Assembly (NCBI GenBank): GCA_023512835.1
Contig: CM042089.1
Location: 56,888,407 to 56,952,406, forward strand
Length of the DNA: 64,000 bases
Direction: 5' to 3'
From: Taxillus chinensis
Taxonomy: Eukaryota > Streptophyta > Magnoliopsida > Santalales > Loranthaceae
Position 1 is the stretch's first letter, and each line of letters starts with the position of its first letter. The notes below the pieces were generated by a model, which searched no databases, was not told the origin of the DNA, and was given only the letters and a program-made list of their open reading frames with translations. Both the position numbers and the translations under genes were made by a program. Below are positions 11,330 through 21,068 of the stretch, one piece after another.

Positions 11330-11752
11330 ACATACGGAATAAGGAACATCCGTGTGGACTAAGAACTTAAAAGCTACGGATTACGGAATCTGCTCTTATT
11401 GCCTCAAACGGACTAAGTCAAAATGATGTGGAGTAAGAATCTTGGTCTACAAGGTCCCACGGAGTAAAAGAGTCAACACGGAGCTAAAAAGTTAAGTCTT
11501 TCACTCAAATGAACTAAAGTAAAGAAGACACGGAGTAAGGCATCCGAGTCTTTCATACACACGGAGTAAGAAAGTACTCATGCGGAATAAGGACCCGAGT
11601 CCTTATTCGCACGGAGTAAGGAATGTAGATGCGGAGTAAGGAATCCGGACCACTCACTCATGCGGAGTAAGGATGTGCTAGTACGGAGTAAGCCATCCGA
11701 TCCTTTAGACTCACACGGAGTAAGGAACTTACATACGGAGTAAGGAACTTAC
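11330..11752. repeat. Sirevirus LTR minisatellite (CGGAGTAAGGA units)
   Basis: More than a dozen degenerate copies of an ACGGAGTAAGG core, spaced irregularly and becoming 20-bp tandem units (ACGGAGTAAGGAACTTACAT) near 11715-11752. The array continues beyond element C at 20206-20410. Confidence 0.85.
11748..11752. repeat. Target-site duplication of element C, left copy
   Basis: CTTAC, repeated at 20206-20210. The site lies inside a unit of the Sirevirus LTR minisatellite. Confidence 0.93.
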
Positions 11753-12058
11753 TGTAATGACCCGTGTGTAACCCGTGTGTAAGGAGTTAACCACAAACAC
11801 CTTGGATGTTGGTACACAAGTTTAAGGTAAGAGATGAGCCCAAGAGGGGACTTTTAAGAGGTGCATGTGTCAAGCGATAGCGTACATTTATGCCCTAGGA
11901 AGATGCTATGCGTTTACAGGCGGTTTTAAGCTGTTTTGGCTGATCTTGGAGCTCACTTTTGACCTAGTAGATGGCCTCAAACAATTGGCGTGCAAGAACA
12001 AAAGTTTCTTAGAATGAGGTCCTCTATCTACCACAGAAATTTCAGAGCATTTGGAGCT

Positions 12059-12390
12059 GCACGTGAATTCACCCATTTCACGTGCAAGCATATTTTGCTT
12101 CTCGGGCCTCTACAAGATGCAAGGAGACTTGGGGTAAAGTTTGGGTGCATTTGGAGCTGCACGCCAATTGGGGAATTGGCGTTCAAATTGGCGTGCGAGC
12201 TATTTTTGCATGGTTCCCTTGGTTTTGTCATTCAATGATCTTTCTCCAAAGGACCATGTTGAAATTCCGAGTATTTTGGCCTATATGGGTGCGGATAGGT
12301 GCTAACTTGTGTGATCAAAACTACGTCGTTTTGATCCTGGGTTTACTTAATCAAAACTACGTCGTTTTGATGTGGATGGTGTCTATATAA
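12059..12390 (+). promoter_or_regulatory. Promoter-like module in 5' LTR of element C
   Basis: GCACGTGAA and TTTCACGTGC (12059-12085) form an inverted repeat around two CACGTG boxes. Two ACGT-centred palindromes follow at 12313-12336 and 12350-12371, and TATATAA at 12384-12390. The 3' LTR repeats the layout, with its TATA at 18939-18945. Transcription would start about 30 bp past the TATA box (inference). Confidence 0.65.
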
Positions 12391-13028
12391 GGAGGGCTTG
12401 AGTTTGAGTTTAGGGTTCTTGTGTTCCTTTGCTTGCAGCTGCTGCCTGAGAGAGAGAGAGAGAGCTAGAGAGAGAGAGGGAAGGGGAGTTGCTGGGTTGC
12501 TGCGGAGCATCTTGCGTGGGGAGGACGGCGTTTGGCGCGGAGCAAGGAAGATCGCTTTAAGGTAGGGGTTCTGTTCTTCTAATCCCTCCTCCGTCCTAGG
12601 GTCCTAGGGCGATTCTGGCCGTATCTGTTTATATATAAATATGTAATCCATATAGGTGTGATCTCCTATATGGATGTTGGCCTTCGATGGCGTATTGGTG
12701 TGATTTCCGAGGTTGGGTGGTTAGTGCAAGTTAAGTGTTTGATAAAATGCCGGTGTGGATATGCCCGTATGAATATGCCGTGTGTATGCTCGTAACGTGT
12801 TTGAAATAATGCATGTGAGGCTATGTATATTCGTGTCCGAAATAATATCCGTGTGGCTGGGTTTGTGAGCCTGTGAATATGTGCATGCTAAGTGTTCGAC
12901 GTTATTCCCGTGTGACTAAGCATATTAAGTGTTTGATGTTATGCCGTATGGCCTTATGTCGTGTGGTTGCTTGTACACCCGGTGGCTGGAAGCCCGGGAC
13001 CGTTTGTGTTAGCCGTGAGGCTGTGGAA

Positions 13029-13160
13029 ACTTGGCCTGAAGAGGCGGTTAAATCACTTGGCCCAAGAGGCGGTTAAATCACTTGGCCTGAAGAGGCGGTT
13101 AAATCACTTGGCCTAAGAGGCGGTTAAATAACTTGGCCCGAAGAGGCGGTTAAATCACTT
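13029..13160 (+). repeat. Five-copy ~25-bp tandem repeat in 5' LTR of C
   Basis: Unit ACTTGGCCTGAAGAGGCGGT followed by TAAATC. Five copies here and five at 19581-19712 in the 3' LTR, so the array predates insertion. Confidence 0.9.
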
Positions 13161-13657
13161 GTTGTTAAAGTGTTAGCCTGTGTGGCGATGGCAGGTGTAA
13201 TTGTTGATGTGGTTGTTGTTATGTCTCTTGAAATTATTGTAACACGACACCGCACTTGTACACATGGCATGTAGATGCTAGGAGCATGGGATGGGTTGGG
13301 GAGACATGATCCCTACTGAGCTGTGGATGCTCACCCCTCCTACTATGGTGTGTTTTCTTGCAGGAACCTACAGGCGTTAGGTGGGGACACCAAGGTGGAA
13401 GAGTTCCAATTTTGTGGCTTTGTTTTGTGTTATTTGCAGTATGTAATTTTGTTGAGGCATTGTAACCCCAGTGGGGAGATATTGTAATGAAGTTTGAAAC
13501 ATAATAAAGGCATGTGGTTTCAATTAAATAATTATATGATTTTGGTTTCTGAAAAGAAATGAGAAGTGTATATTGTATTCTACCCCTTTGTCCAAACCCG
13601 GATAAAGGGAGGGTCACGTTCCGGTCTCCTCGGGTTGGAAATCCGGGCGTGACAATA

Positions 13658-13672
13658 TGGTATCGAGCATGG
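13658..13672 (+). other. Primer-binding site of element C
   Basis: TGGTATCGAGCATGG, three bases after the LTR end, resembles the iMet site TGGTATCAGAGC with one base missing. The loss may be real or a base-calling error. Confidence 0.7.
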
Positions 13673-14669
13673 TCTAGTTGGCCTAGGGTAGTGGGCGGAC
13701 TTGGTTATCTTGAGTCCTTTGGAGGAGCCTGGAGGGACATGCCCGATCAACATGGTCCTCTTTGAGCCTCCAAGGTGTACTTAGGGTAGTCCGTCTTGTG
13801 GTAGGATTTGCATGCATTGGCATTAGGGCACTAGTTGCATTGGTTGTTGTATGTGAAGGTGTGGATACCGTGAAAATTTTAATTGTGATAAAAGAAAAAT
13901 ATGAATAATGTGATAAGGTGAGAACGTGCAACTCGATTTTATTTGAAGTACCTTGAGCATGACTACAAGGAAAGGTCCTTGTTTAACCGAACCGTGTGCT
14001 TATGGAATGGATGCTTGTGCAATGTGGCTTAATGAGAACCGAAATGTGTGCGGTGTGTGTAATTGCATGGATAAAAGGTTTGAACATGATAAAATTTCAA
14101 TTGTGCAACTCTGAAATTTTGTGATGGATCGAGCATGAAAACATGGAAAAGAATTTGTGGTATTGAAACCGAGTACTTGCGAACGTGAAGATTGTGAAAT
14201 GTGAACTGTTAATAAAATAAAATAAGAATAATCAAGAAAAGAAATAAATAAATAAATACATTAAATTAAATATGTAATAATGTTGGTGTTTATGAAGGAT
14301 TGAGCATGTGTTAAGCCGATGGAGTGTAAATTTGTTTGGCATGGTGTGCAATAAACAAGGTTATGAGCAATGTGGTGGAGTGTAAATTTGTATAGTCTGT
14401 GAGATTTGTTTGGTAAATTTGTAAATTTGTGTGGTAATAATGCGTGCTATAGCTAAGGCGCTTAGTCGGTAGTGGTCTTGCGATTGTTGGGATCATTTAG
14501 TGTTAATCCTGAGCACTATCTTTTCGCTTAACCAATGTTTCGGAAACTATAAGCCGTGCGACTATTGAGGTAACAGAGGAGGCCGCGACCCGGGTTGGAC
14601 AAGTGAGAGAGAGGCGCAGTGAAGGTGATAGACTAATCACGGCGGAGGTTGGCGTCTTGAGCTCGATTA

Positions 14670-14850
14670 TTCCAAGGTGAGGGATGCGATTCGACAACCG
14701 ATCGGGAGCGAGGTACGCCGAGAGCTGTCGGCCCTCAACACCCCCGTTGGAGTCTGTTTCTCAAAAGATTGCGCTTGTTGTGGACAACCGGGGACCTGGA
14801 ACAGAGAGTGTGCCAAGGAGCAGATCCGGTGTCGCCTCGTGGAAAAGTAG
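14670..14850 (+). pseudogene. Relic of a gag zinc-knuckle region in element C
   Basis: In one short frame the peptide reads CACCGQPGTWNREC (14770-14811), which is C-x2-C-x4-H-x4-C with Thr in place of His, followed by a Lys/Glu-rich tail and then TAG. Upstream residues (VRDAIRQPIGSEVRRELSAL) are basic, as at a Gag C-terminus. This suggests C descends from a coding gypsy element. The stretch is short, so chance resemblance is possible. Confidence 0.45.
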
Positions 14851-17591
14851 GACGTCTTCGTACGATCCGTTTTAGTAGGGCTGAAGTGATGCTAGGGGAT
14901 TGGCTCGGCGAGCTAGGGGTAAAGCTCAACGCCGAGTCCCGATTTGGAGGCAGGAGGACTACCCAGTGAGGCCTGGAAAAGCAAGACAGAACTTCATTGG
15001 TGGTATCGTGCCCCTTTGGTGGGTTGTCGGTTGAGTCTCGTACTAGTTATGTGAGGCGGGTGGACTTTATCATGTCTGTTTGAGTTAGCATTTCGAATGG
15101 ATGTGGTTGGTGACTGTTAGGGAATAAATAAATAAAAAGAGTAAATATAGATTTATAACGCTAGAAGAATAATAAGTAACTAATGAGTATCTCGGGTGTT
15201 GATTTTATAAGTGAGTGATATTCAATTTTGGCACATGTGGATAATCAAAGTAACCAAATCTTGTAGGCAACCCTTTTTCTAGTGGGAGGGAATTTAGACT
15301 GGCTAGCTAGTAGAGCTTGAGGTGTGAGGTGATGGCTTGTGGGTTATTGTGTGACACCTCCTTGGCAACCTTGATTAATAGAAATATGTTCTTCGGCGGA
15401 TAGAGGTGTGTGTTGGCGTCTGCTTAAAAGGGATATTCTATGGTTACCTTTCTTTCCAAGCGTTGTGATTGAGGGAAAACGCAGATAGTATAGCCTGCTC
15501 TTAGAGTCTTTGAAGCGTTATCTTGTTGGCTAGAGTGGTCGTTGCAAGTTCCGGTTAATAACTATATGGGTGTTCTGGGTTCTCGGATGGTCAAACAGGG
15601 GCCATGTGTCATGTTTGTCAGTGTGAAAGACCATGAGTATGTTCTTAGAACATGTTGTGAAATGGGGATGCACACGTGTAAAATGTGAAGTGTTCGGAGC
15701 TCAATATCGGTATGAGTGGGTTTTGAGGGTTATGCCCGGTGCATCAACTTGGTCAAAGAGGTAAGCATGTGAGATTTGGCAGGCCTTGTTCGGGCTATCT
15801 TTCTCTAGGGACTAAGGGTGTGCTTTTACGTGGTAGGGCCATTCCTTCGGTTCGTATCTTATGGGAGTAGGCTTAGAGGAGGAGAGAAGGTGTAAGGCTG
15901 GTACGTTCACTCGTCGGTGTCTTGTGTTCCGTTGCTTGTGTTGCAAATGTGCTGGAAATTTGGTATTGTGTTGTTGTATGTATTGCATTCGTGGTAAAGG
16001 TATACAACATAGTTACTACATGTGGGTGTTGTGACATGTGCGTAGAGAAGGATGAGGTGTAGTGTATTAGAATATTAAATGTGGTGTGAGGATGAAGGAA
16101 GTGTTCTAGGTGATGTTGTGTATGTTATACCTTGTCTAGTGCGATGGCCGGCTAAGCTAAATATTAAAAGTGTTGTTGTGCTGGAAAAAGGTTGTTTGAT
16201 GCCCGAGTTGAGTCGGTTGTGACATTTTTGCTTGGACGGGGTGTTAGTGCTACTCCTTGAGGAGAGATTTATGTCGGACGGATGTCACAAAGGTGTATGT
16301 GTTAGAGCGGTGGTGGTAGACGGATGACCTCCATCCGTACTCCTTGGAAACCTTTCATGTGCGGATAACGGGGTAAGTGAGATGGTTCATGCCATCAAGG
16401 TGTTGGGGTGTTTGGGAGTAACGTGGAAGTCCCGAATCGGGAGTTTGCATGTCTTGTTTCTTATGCCTACCCGGAGGAATTGTAGTGACCACAGAACCGA
16501 GGTTAAAGCCTGAGTATTTCTTGGCCCATTTGAGTGTTTCATTGGTGTGTAGGAATAGAACGTGATGGTTGGTATGGCGGAGATAGTGGGAGATTCCCTT
16601 GTGACCTATGAGTGGTGACACGAGGGATTCGTTGTTGTCATGTTGCGGGTAGGAGAGTTTTCCATGGTGGAGAGAACTATGTTGTTGGTACTACCCATCA
16701 TCAAAGGATTCTATCGCATGGAATGTCTCGTCGAGTAAGGCGTTATCACTTGGGTTGTAACGAAGCCTCGGTTCGTGAAGGCTGTGTGGGACCTTGGTGG
16801 ATCCCTATCGACCGTAGTCGGGGAGGTGTTATTTGTGTGGCGTTCTGGTTCATGGGATTCTTTGGTAGATTCTCACCGTTGGTGACTGGTGTTAGCCCGA
16901 TCGTAGTTTTTAGTCTTGCCGTGGTTGTGTCCGGTGCTGAATTTGTCATCCCTTGGGCTCCATTGGGCATCATGTTGATCGTAACCGAATGGAAACTTCA
17001 TCCTAGTATAGCTGTGTCCTGGATTGTCACTGTGGCAAGCCATCATTGGTGCTGGTTGGGTTTTAATGTGGCTTGCTAGCAGATGTATTCTTCGGATCCC
17101 TAAGCCTGTTCTACGTTCGCGTGAGGGGATTCAGTTGTGATCTTGGTGTCCTTTGTGGTGATATCAAATGTGGCACCGTGATTCTGGTTTACATCATGCT
17201 CTTATCCCGTTTATTTGTTTTTCATTGTGGCCTCCTGGTGCTTGCTGTAAGGGTGAGGTCTACATCCGGGGTGTCGCGGGTTCCTGTTGGGGTACCGTTA
17301 ATTGGGGAGTGTTGGTTTATTGTGACGCGCTAGGCTAATGGTGTTGGCCTTGTTCGGTTGTTGGGGTCTCGGCGAATTTGTGGGAGGTTTCTACCTCACC
17401 GTTGTCCGACTTGCTCGCATGAGTTGTTGTCGGCGCACTACTTAACTACGCTCAGTTCTTGATATGCTCTTGCGTGTTACGCTGTGTTGGCTAAATAGAG
17501 GTACTCCTTTGGAGCGTACTAACAATGTTAGTATTTGTTAATGCATTCGTATTGCTTTGATCTCATTGTGGTGTTTGCAATTGGGTTTCTC

Positions 17592-17990
17592 TTTTCGAGG
17601 ACGAAAAGTCCAAAGGTGGGAAGGTTGTGAGGGAACTTCCAACGGATGTGTTTGTATGGTGTTGGCGGATGGGCGGTGGAACATTAAATGTGCGGTAGTG
17701 TTTGTCTGTGAGTTGATCCGTGACCGAGGTGATTTGTTAAACGTGTTGGGGACGGGAGTATATGTCTCACACCGTCGTGCCATGTAAATACTTCGACACG
17801 TGTTATGTGTGTTTTTGTGTGATATCTTGATCGCGGGTATGTGGATGGTTGTGGGCAAGGTGCATCAGCTTGTGCGTTATGGAAGGTGTGTTGTCTTTTC
17901 GAGGACGGCATGTCCGTGAAGGAGACATGGGAACGTAAGTCCGTGATGCGTGAGCGGCACCGGAATGTTCGATGACGAACAATCTTAAGC
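17592..17990 (+). repeat. Extra copies of the PPT-proximal motif in element C
   Basis: TTTTCGAGGACGAAAAGTC at 17592-17610, a variant at 17896-17914, and TTCGATGACGAAC...CTTAAGCGTGGGAGG at 17968-17997. The functional-position copy is at 18271-18300. This indicates partial duplication of the 3' untranslated part. Confidence 0.7.
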
Positions 17991-18287
17991 GTGGGAGGTG
18001 GCTGTTGGCCAAGGGATAGTGATGTGTTTTCTTGTGATGTGTTTTCTTGTATTAGTTGGTTTATTTGTGTTGTCTTTTAAAGACATGTGTTCTCATTTGA
18101 GATGTGTATTCGTGACATGCGGACATGTGTTATATGCATTATTGGGGTTATGAATTATGGTGGTACTGTTATGTCCTGTTGTCTGTGTGCGGTGTATGAC
18201 CCATTTGGGTGTTGTAGCTCGCCGTGTGGCAAATGGGTAGCTTGTGTTTGTTTTCCTCGTATGTCATTTCTTTTCGAGGACGAAAAG

Positions 18288-18304
18288 TCTTAAGGGGGAG
18301 AGGA
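18288..18304 (+). other. Polypurine tract of element C
   Basis: TCTTAAGGGGGAGAGGA directly precedes the 3' LTR start TGTAAGACCC. Confidence 0.88.
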
Positions 18305-20205
18305 TGTAAGACCCGTGTGTAACCCGTGTTAAGGAGTTAACCACAAACACCTTGGATGTTGGTACACAAGTTTAAGGTAAGAGATGAGCCCAAGAGGGGA
18401 CTTTTAAGAGGGTGCATGTGTCAAGCGATAGCGTACATTTATGCCCTAGGAAGATGCTATGCGTTCATGAGGCGGTTTTAAAGTGTTTTGGCTGATCTTG
18501 GAGCTCACTTTTGACCTAGTAGATGGCCTCAAACAATTGGCGTGCAAGAACAAAAAGTTTCTTAGAATGAGGTCCTCTTCTACCACAGAAATTTCAGAGC
18601 ATTTGGAGCTGCACGTGAATTCACCCATTTCACGTGCAAGCATATTTTTGCTTCTCGAGCCTCTACAAGATGCAAGGAGACTTGGGGTAAAGTTTGGGTG
18701 CATTTGGAGCTGCACGCCAATTGGGGAATTGGCGTTCAAATTGGCGTGCGAGCATATTTTTGCATGGTTCCCTTGGTTTTGTCATTCTAATGATCTTTCT
18801 CCAAAGGACCATGTTGAAATTCCGAGTATTTTGGCCTATATGGGTGCGGATAGGTGCTAACTTGTGTGATCAAAACTACGTCGTTTTGATCCTGGGTTTA
18901 CTTAATCAAAACTACGTCGTTTTGATGTGGATGGTGTCTATATAAGGAGGGCTTGAGTTTGAGTTTAGGGTTCTTGTGTTCCTTTCTTTGCACTTCTGCC
19001 GAAAGAGAGAGAGAGCTAGAGAGAGAGAGGGAAGGGGAGTTGCTGGTTCTTGCCGGAGCATCTTGCGTGGGGAGGACGGCGTTTGGCGCGGGAGCAAGGA
19101 AGATCCGCTTTAAGGTAGGGTTCGTTCTTCTAATCCCTCCTCGTCCTAGGGTCCTAGGGCAGATTCTGGGTTATCTCGTTTATATATAAATATGTAATCC
19201 ATATAGGTGTGATCTCTATATGGATGTTGGCCTTCGGTGGCGTATTGGTGTGATTTCGAGGTTGGGTGGTTAGTGCAAGTTAAGTGTTTGATAAAATGCC
19301 GGTGTGGATATGCCGTATGAATATGCCTGTGTGTATGCTCGAACGTGTTTGAAATAATGCATGTGAGGCTATGTATATTCTTGTCTGAAATAATATCGTG
19401 TGGCTGGGTTTGTGAGCCCGTGAATATGTGCATGCTAAGTGTTCGACGTTATTCCCGTGTGACTAAGCATATTAAGTGTTTGATGTTATGCCTGTATGGC
19501 CTTATGTCTGTGTGGTTGCTTGTACACCCGGTGGGGTGGAAGCCCGGGACCGTTTTGTGTTAGCCTGTGAGGTCGTGGAAACTTGGCCTGAAGAGGCGGT
19601 TAAATCACTTGGCCTGAAGAGGCGGTTAAATCACTTGGCCTTGAAGAGGCGGTTAAATCACTTGGCCTGAAGAGGCGGTTAAATAACTTGGCCTAAGAGG
19701 CGGTTAAATCACTTGTTGTTAAAGTGTTAGCCGTGTGGCGGTGGCGGTTGTAATTGTTGATGTGGTTGTTGTTATGTCGTTGAAATTATTGTAACACGAC
19801 ACCGCACTTGTACACATGGCATGTAGATGCTAGGAGCATGGGATGGGTTGGGGAGACATGATCCCTACGAGGTGTGGATGCTCACCCCTCCTACTATGGT
19901 GTGTTTTCTTGCAGAACCTACGGGCGTTAGGTGGGGACACCAAGGTGGAAGAGTTCCAATTTTGTGGCTTTGTTTTGTGTTATTTGCAGTATGTAATTTT
20001 GTTGAGGCATTGTAACCCCAGTGGGGAGATATTGTAATGAAGTTTGAAACATAATAAAGGCATGTGGTTTCAATTAAATAATTATATGATTTTGGTTTCT
20101 GAAAAGAAATGAGAAGTGTATATTGTATTCTACCCCTTTGTCCAAACCCGGATAAAGGGAGGGTCACGTTCCGGTCTCCTCGGGTTGGAAATCCGGGGCG
20201 TGACA
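18305..20205 (+). repeat. 3' LTR of element C
   Basis: Begins TGTAAGACCC, ends GGGGCGTGACA, followed by CTTAC. Differences from the 5' LTR are unusually often one-base indels at C(C/T)G positions. Confidence 0.95.
19581..19712 (+). repeat. Five-copy ~25-bp tandem repeat in 3' LTR of C
   Basis: Counterpart of the array at 13029-13160, with the same GGCCTGAAGAGGCGGTTAAA core. Confidence 0.9.
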
Positions 20206-21007
20206 CTTACATAGAGAGTAAGGAACTTACATGCGGAGTAAGGAAGCGCTGATACGGAATAAGCACTCCGACCTTCTCATTCATATGGAGTAAGGAAGCG
20301 CTGATACGGACTAAGGATTCCAGTATCAAATAGATACGGAGTAAGCAACCACTGACACGGAGTAAGGTTCCGAGCTTCATTAGCTACAGAGTAAGGAAAA
20401 TTACACCGGACCAAGAAGATGCTACTTCAACTTAACCGCATTTAAGGTTATCAGCTCGTGGTGTCCCGATGTAAGACAAACTTGTTGAGAACCTGAAGAA
20501 TCTTACACGTGGATCACCCGGATATGTGGACACAACTTTAATTAGATGTGGGAACTTACAAAGGCATTTATACTCTTCAAACCCAAGATCTTGAGCTCCA
20601 CAAACCGAAGCAGTCAAGGCAGAGAGACTACCGAGGAATAGTTAGTGCTGAACGCATTCCGGAACTACAAGTTCCAAGGTTGTCTTTTAGGAATGTTTTT
20701 GTATAAATATTTATACTTGTATATTTAAAGGGGTGTGCAAGTAAGCCTAAATTGAGCTGTGTATGCACAAGAGTTCAAAGAGCTAATATAGGCTAGAGTG
20801 TGAATTCTTTTGTAAACAGAGTGTAAAAGAGTCTTGCTTCTATTTTGTTGTATTTATCTTTTGATAATAAAACAAAATACTTTCACTATCCGGTTATCTT
20901 CCGCAGTGATTCTATCACTTAACTAGATAAGTGTTTGTGTCATAAGAGAATAAAAAGAGTTTTGATACGAGCCTATTCACCCCCCTCTAGGCTCCAAGGG
21001 ACCATCA
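20206..21007 (+). mobile_element. LTR of Sirevirus A, right part
   Basis: Continues the LTR after element C: the rest of the GGAGTAAGG minisatellite (to about 20410), a TATA-like TATAAATA at 20702-20709, an AATAAA at 20866-20871, and the end GGGACCATCA at 21007. It is the 3' LTR for the upstream pol-ORF3 unit and the 5' LTR for the downstream gag unit. Confidence 0.92.
20702..20871 (+). promoter_or_regulatory. Likely TATA box and polyadenylation signal of the Sirevirus LTR
   Basis: TATAAATA (20702-20709) is followed about 160 bp later by AATAAA (20866-20871), as expected around an LTR R region. B keeps the TATA (31861-31870 reversed; 43488-43495 reversed). Confidence 0.55.
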
Positions 21008-21021
21008 AGTGGTATCAGAGC
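21008..21021 (+). other. Primer-binding site (tRNA-iMet) of Sirevirus A downstream unit
   Basis: AGTGGTATCAGAGC follows the LTR end CATCA directly; it is the standard plant iMet complement. B has the same site reversed at 43154-43167. Confidence 0.92.
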
Positions 21022-21068
21022 AAGTTCTATTTGTTCTAAGTAGAGATCCCACTCTTTCACTCTCAGCA

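Larger units (their letters stand above)
11122..11752 (+). mobile_element. LTR of Sirevirus A, left part (interrupted by element C)
   Basis: Starts TGTTGGATCAAGCCC and continues at 20206. Removing element C and one CTTAC gives about 1428 bp, close to the B LTRs (1379 and 1398 bp). It contains a palindrome at 11304-11322 and the CGGAGTAAGG minisatellite. Confidence 0.92.
11753..13654 (+). repeat. 5' LTR of element C
   Basis: TGTAATGACCCGTG...GGGCGTGACA. It contains a G-box inverted repeat (12059-12085), twin ACGT palindromes, a TATA box at 12384-12390, a GA-rich stretch at 12447-12480 and a 25-bp tandem repeat at 13029-13160. Confidence 0.95.
13673..18287 (+). other. Internal region of element C, non-coding
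   Basis: No open frame here resembles gag, protease, RT, RNase H or integrase. The longest (16612-17079, 155 codons) matches nothing I know. It is GT-rich and diffuse, as in a decayed internal region. The exceptions are the zinc-knuckle relic and the repeated 3' motifs annotated separately. Confidence 0.75.
11753..20205 (+). mobile_element. Element C: complete gypsy-type LTR element without functional coding region
   Basis: LTRs of 1902 and 1901 bp, CTTAC duplication, iMet-type primer site and a PPT are all present, but the 4.65-kb internal region has no long ORF. A degraded zinc knuckle (14752-14830) is the only protein relic recognised. The 3' motif TTTTCGAGGACGAAAAGTC before the PPT is the kind seen in Tekay/Del elements. 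This is a non-autonomous element (LARD-like) that must have been moved by proteins from elsewhere. Confidence 0.9.

Noticed and set aside
16612..17079. 155-codon frame in the internal part of C, with hydrophobic segments
   Set aside because: Matches no gag, pol or membrane family I know; isolated in a decayed non-coding region.
21008..21021. Possible tRNA-Met gene
   Set aside because: Only the short complement of the tRNA 3' end is present, as expected for a primer-binding site.
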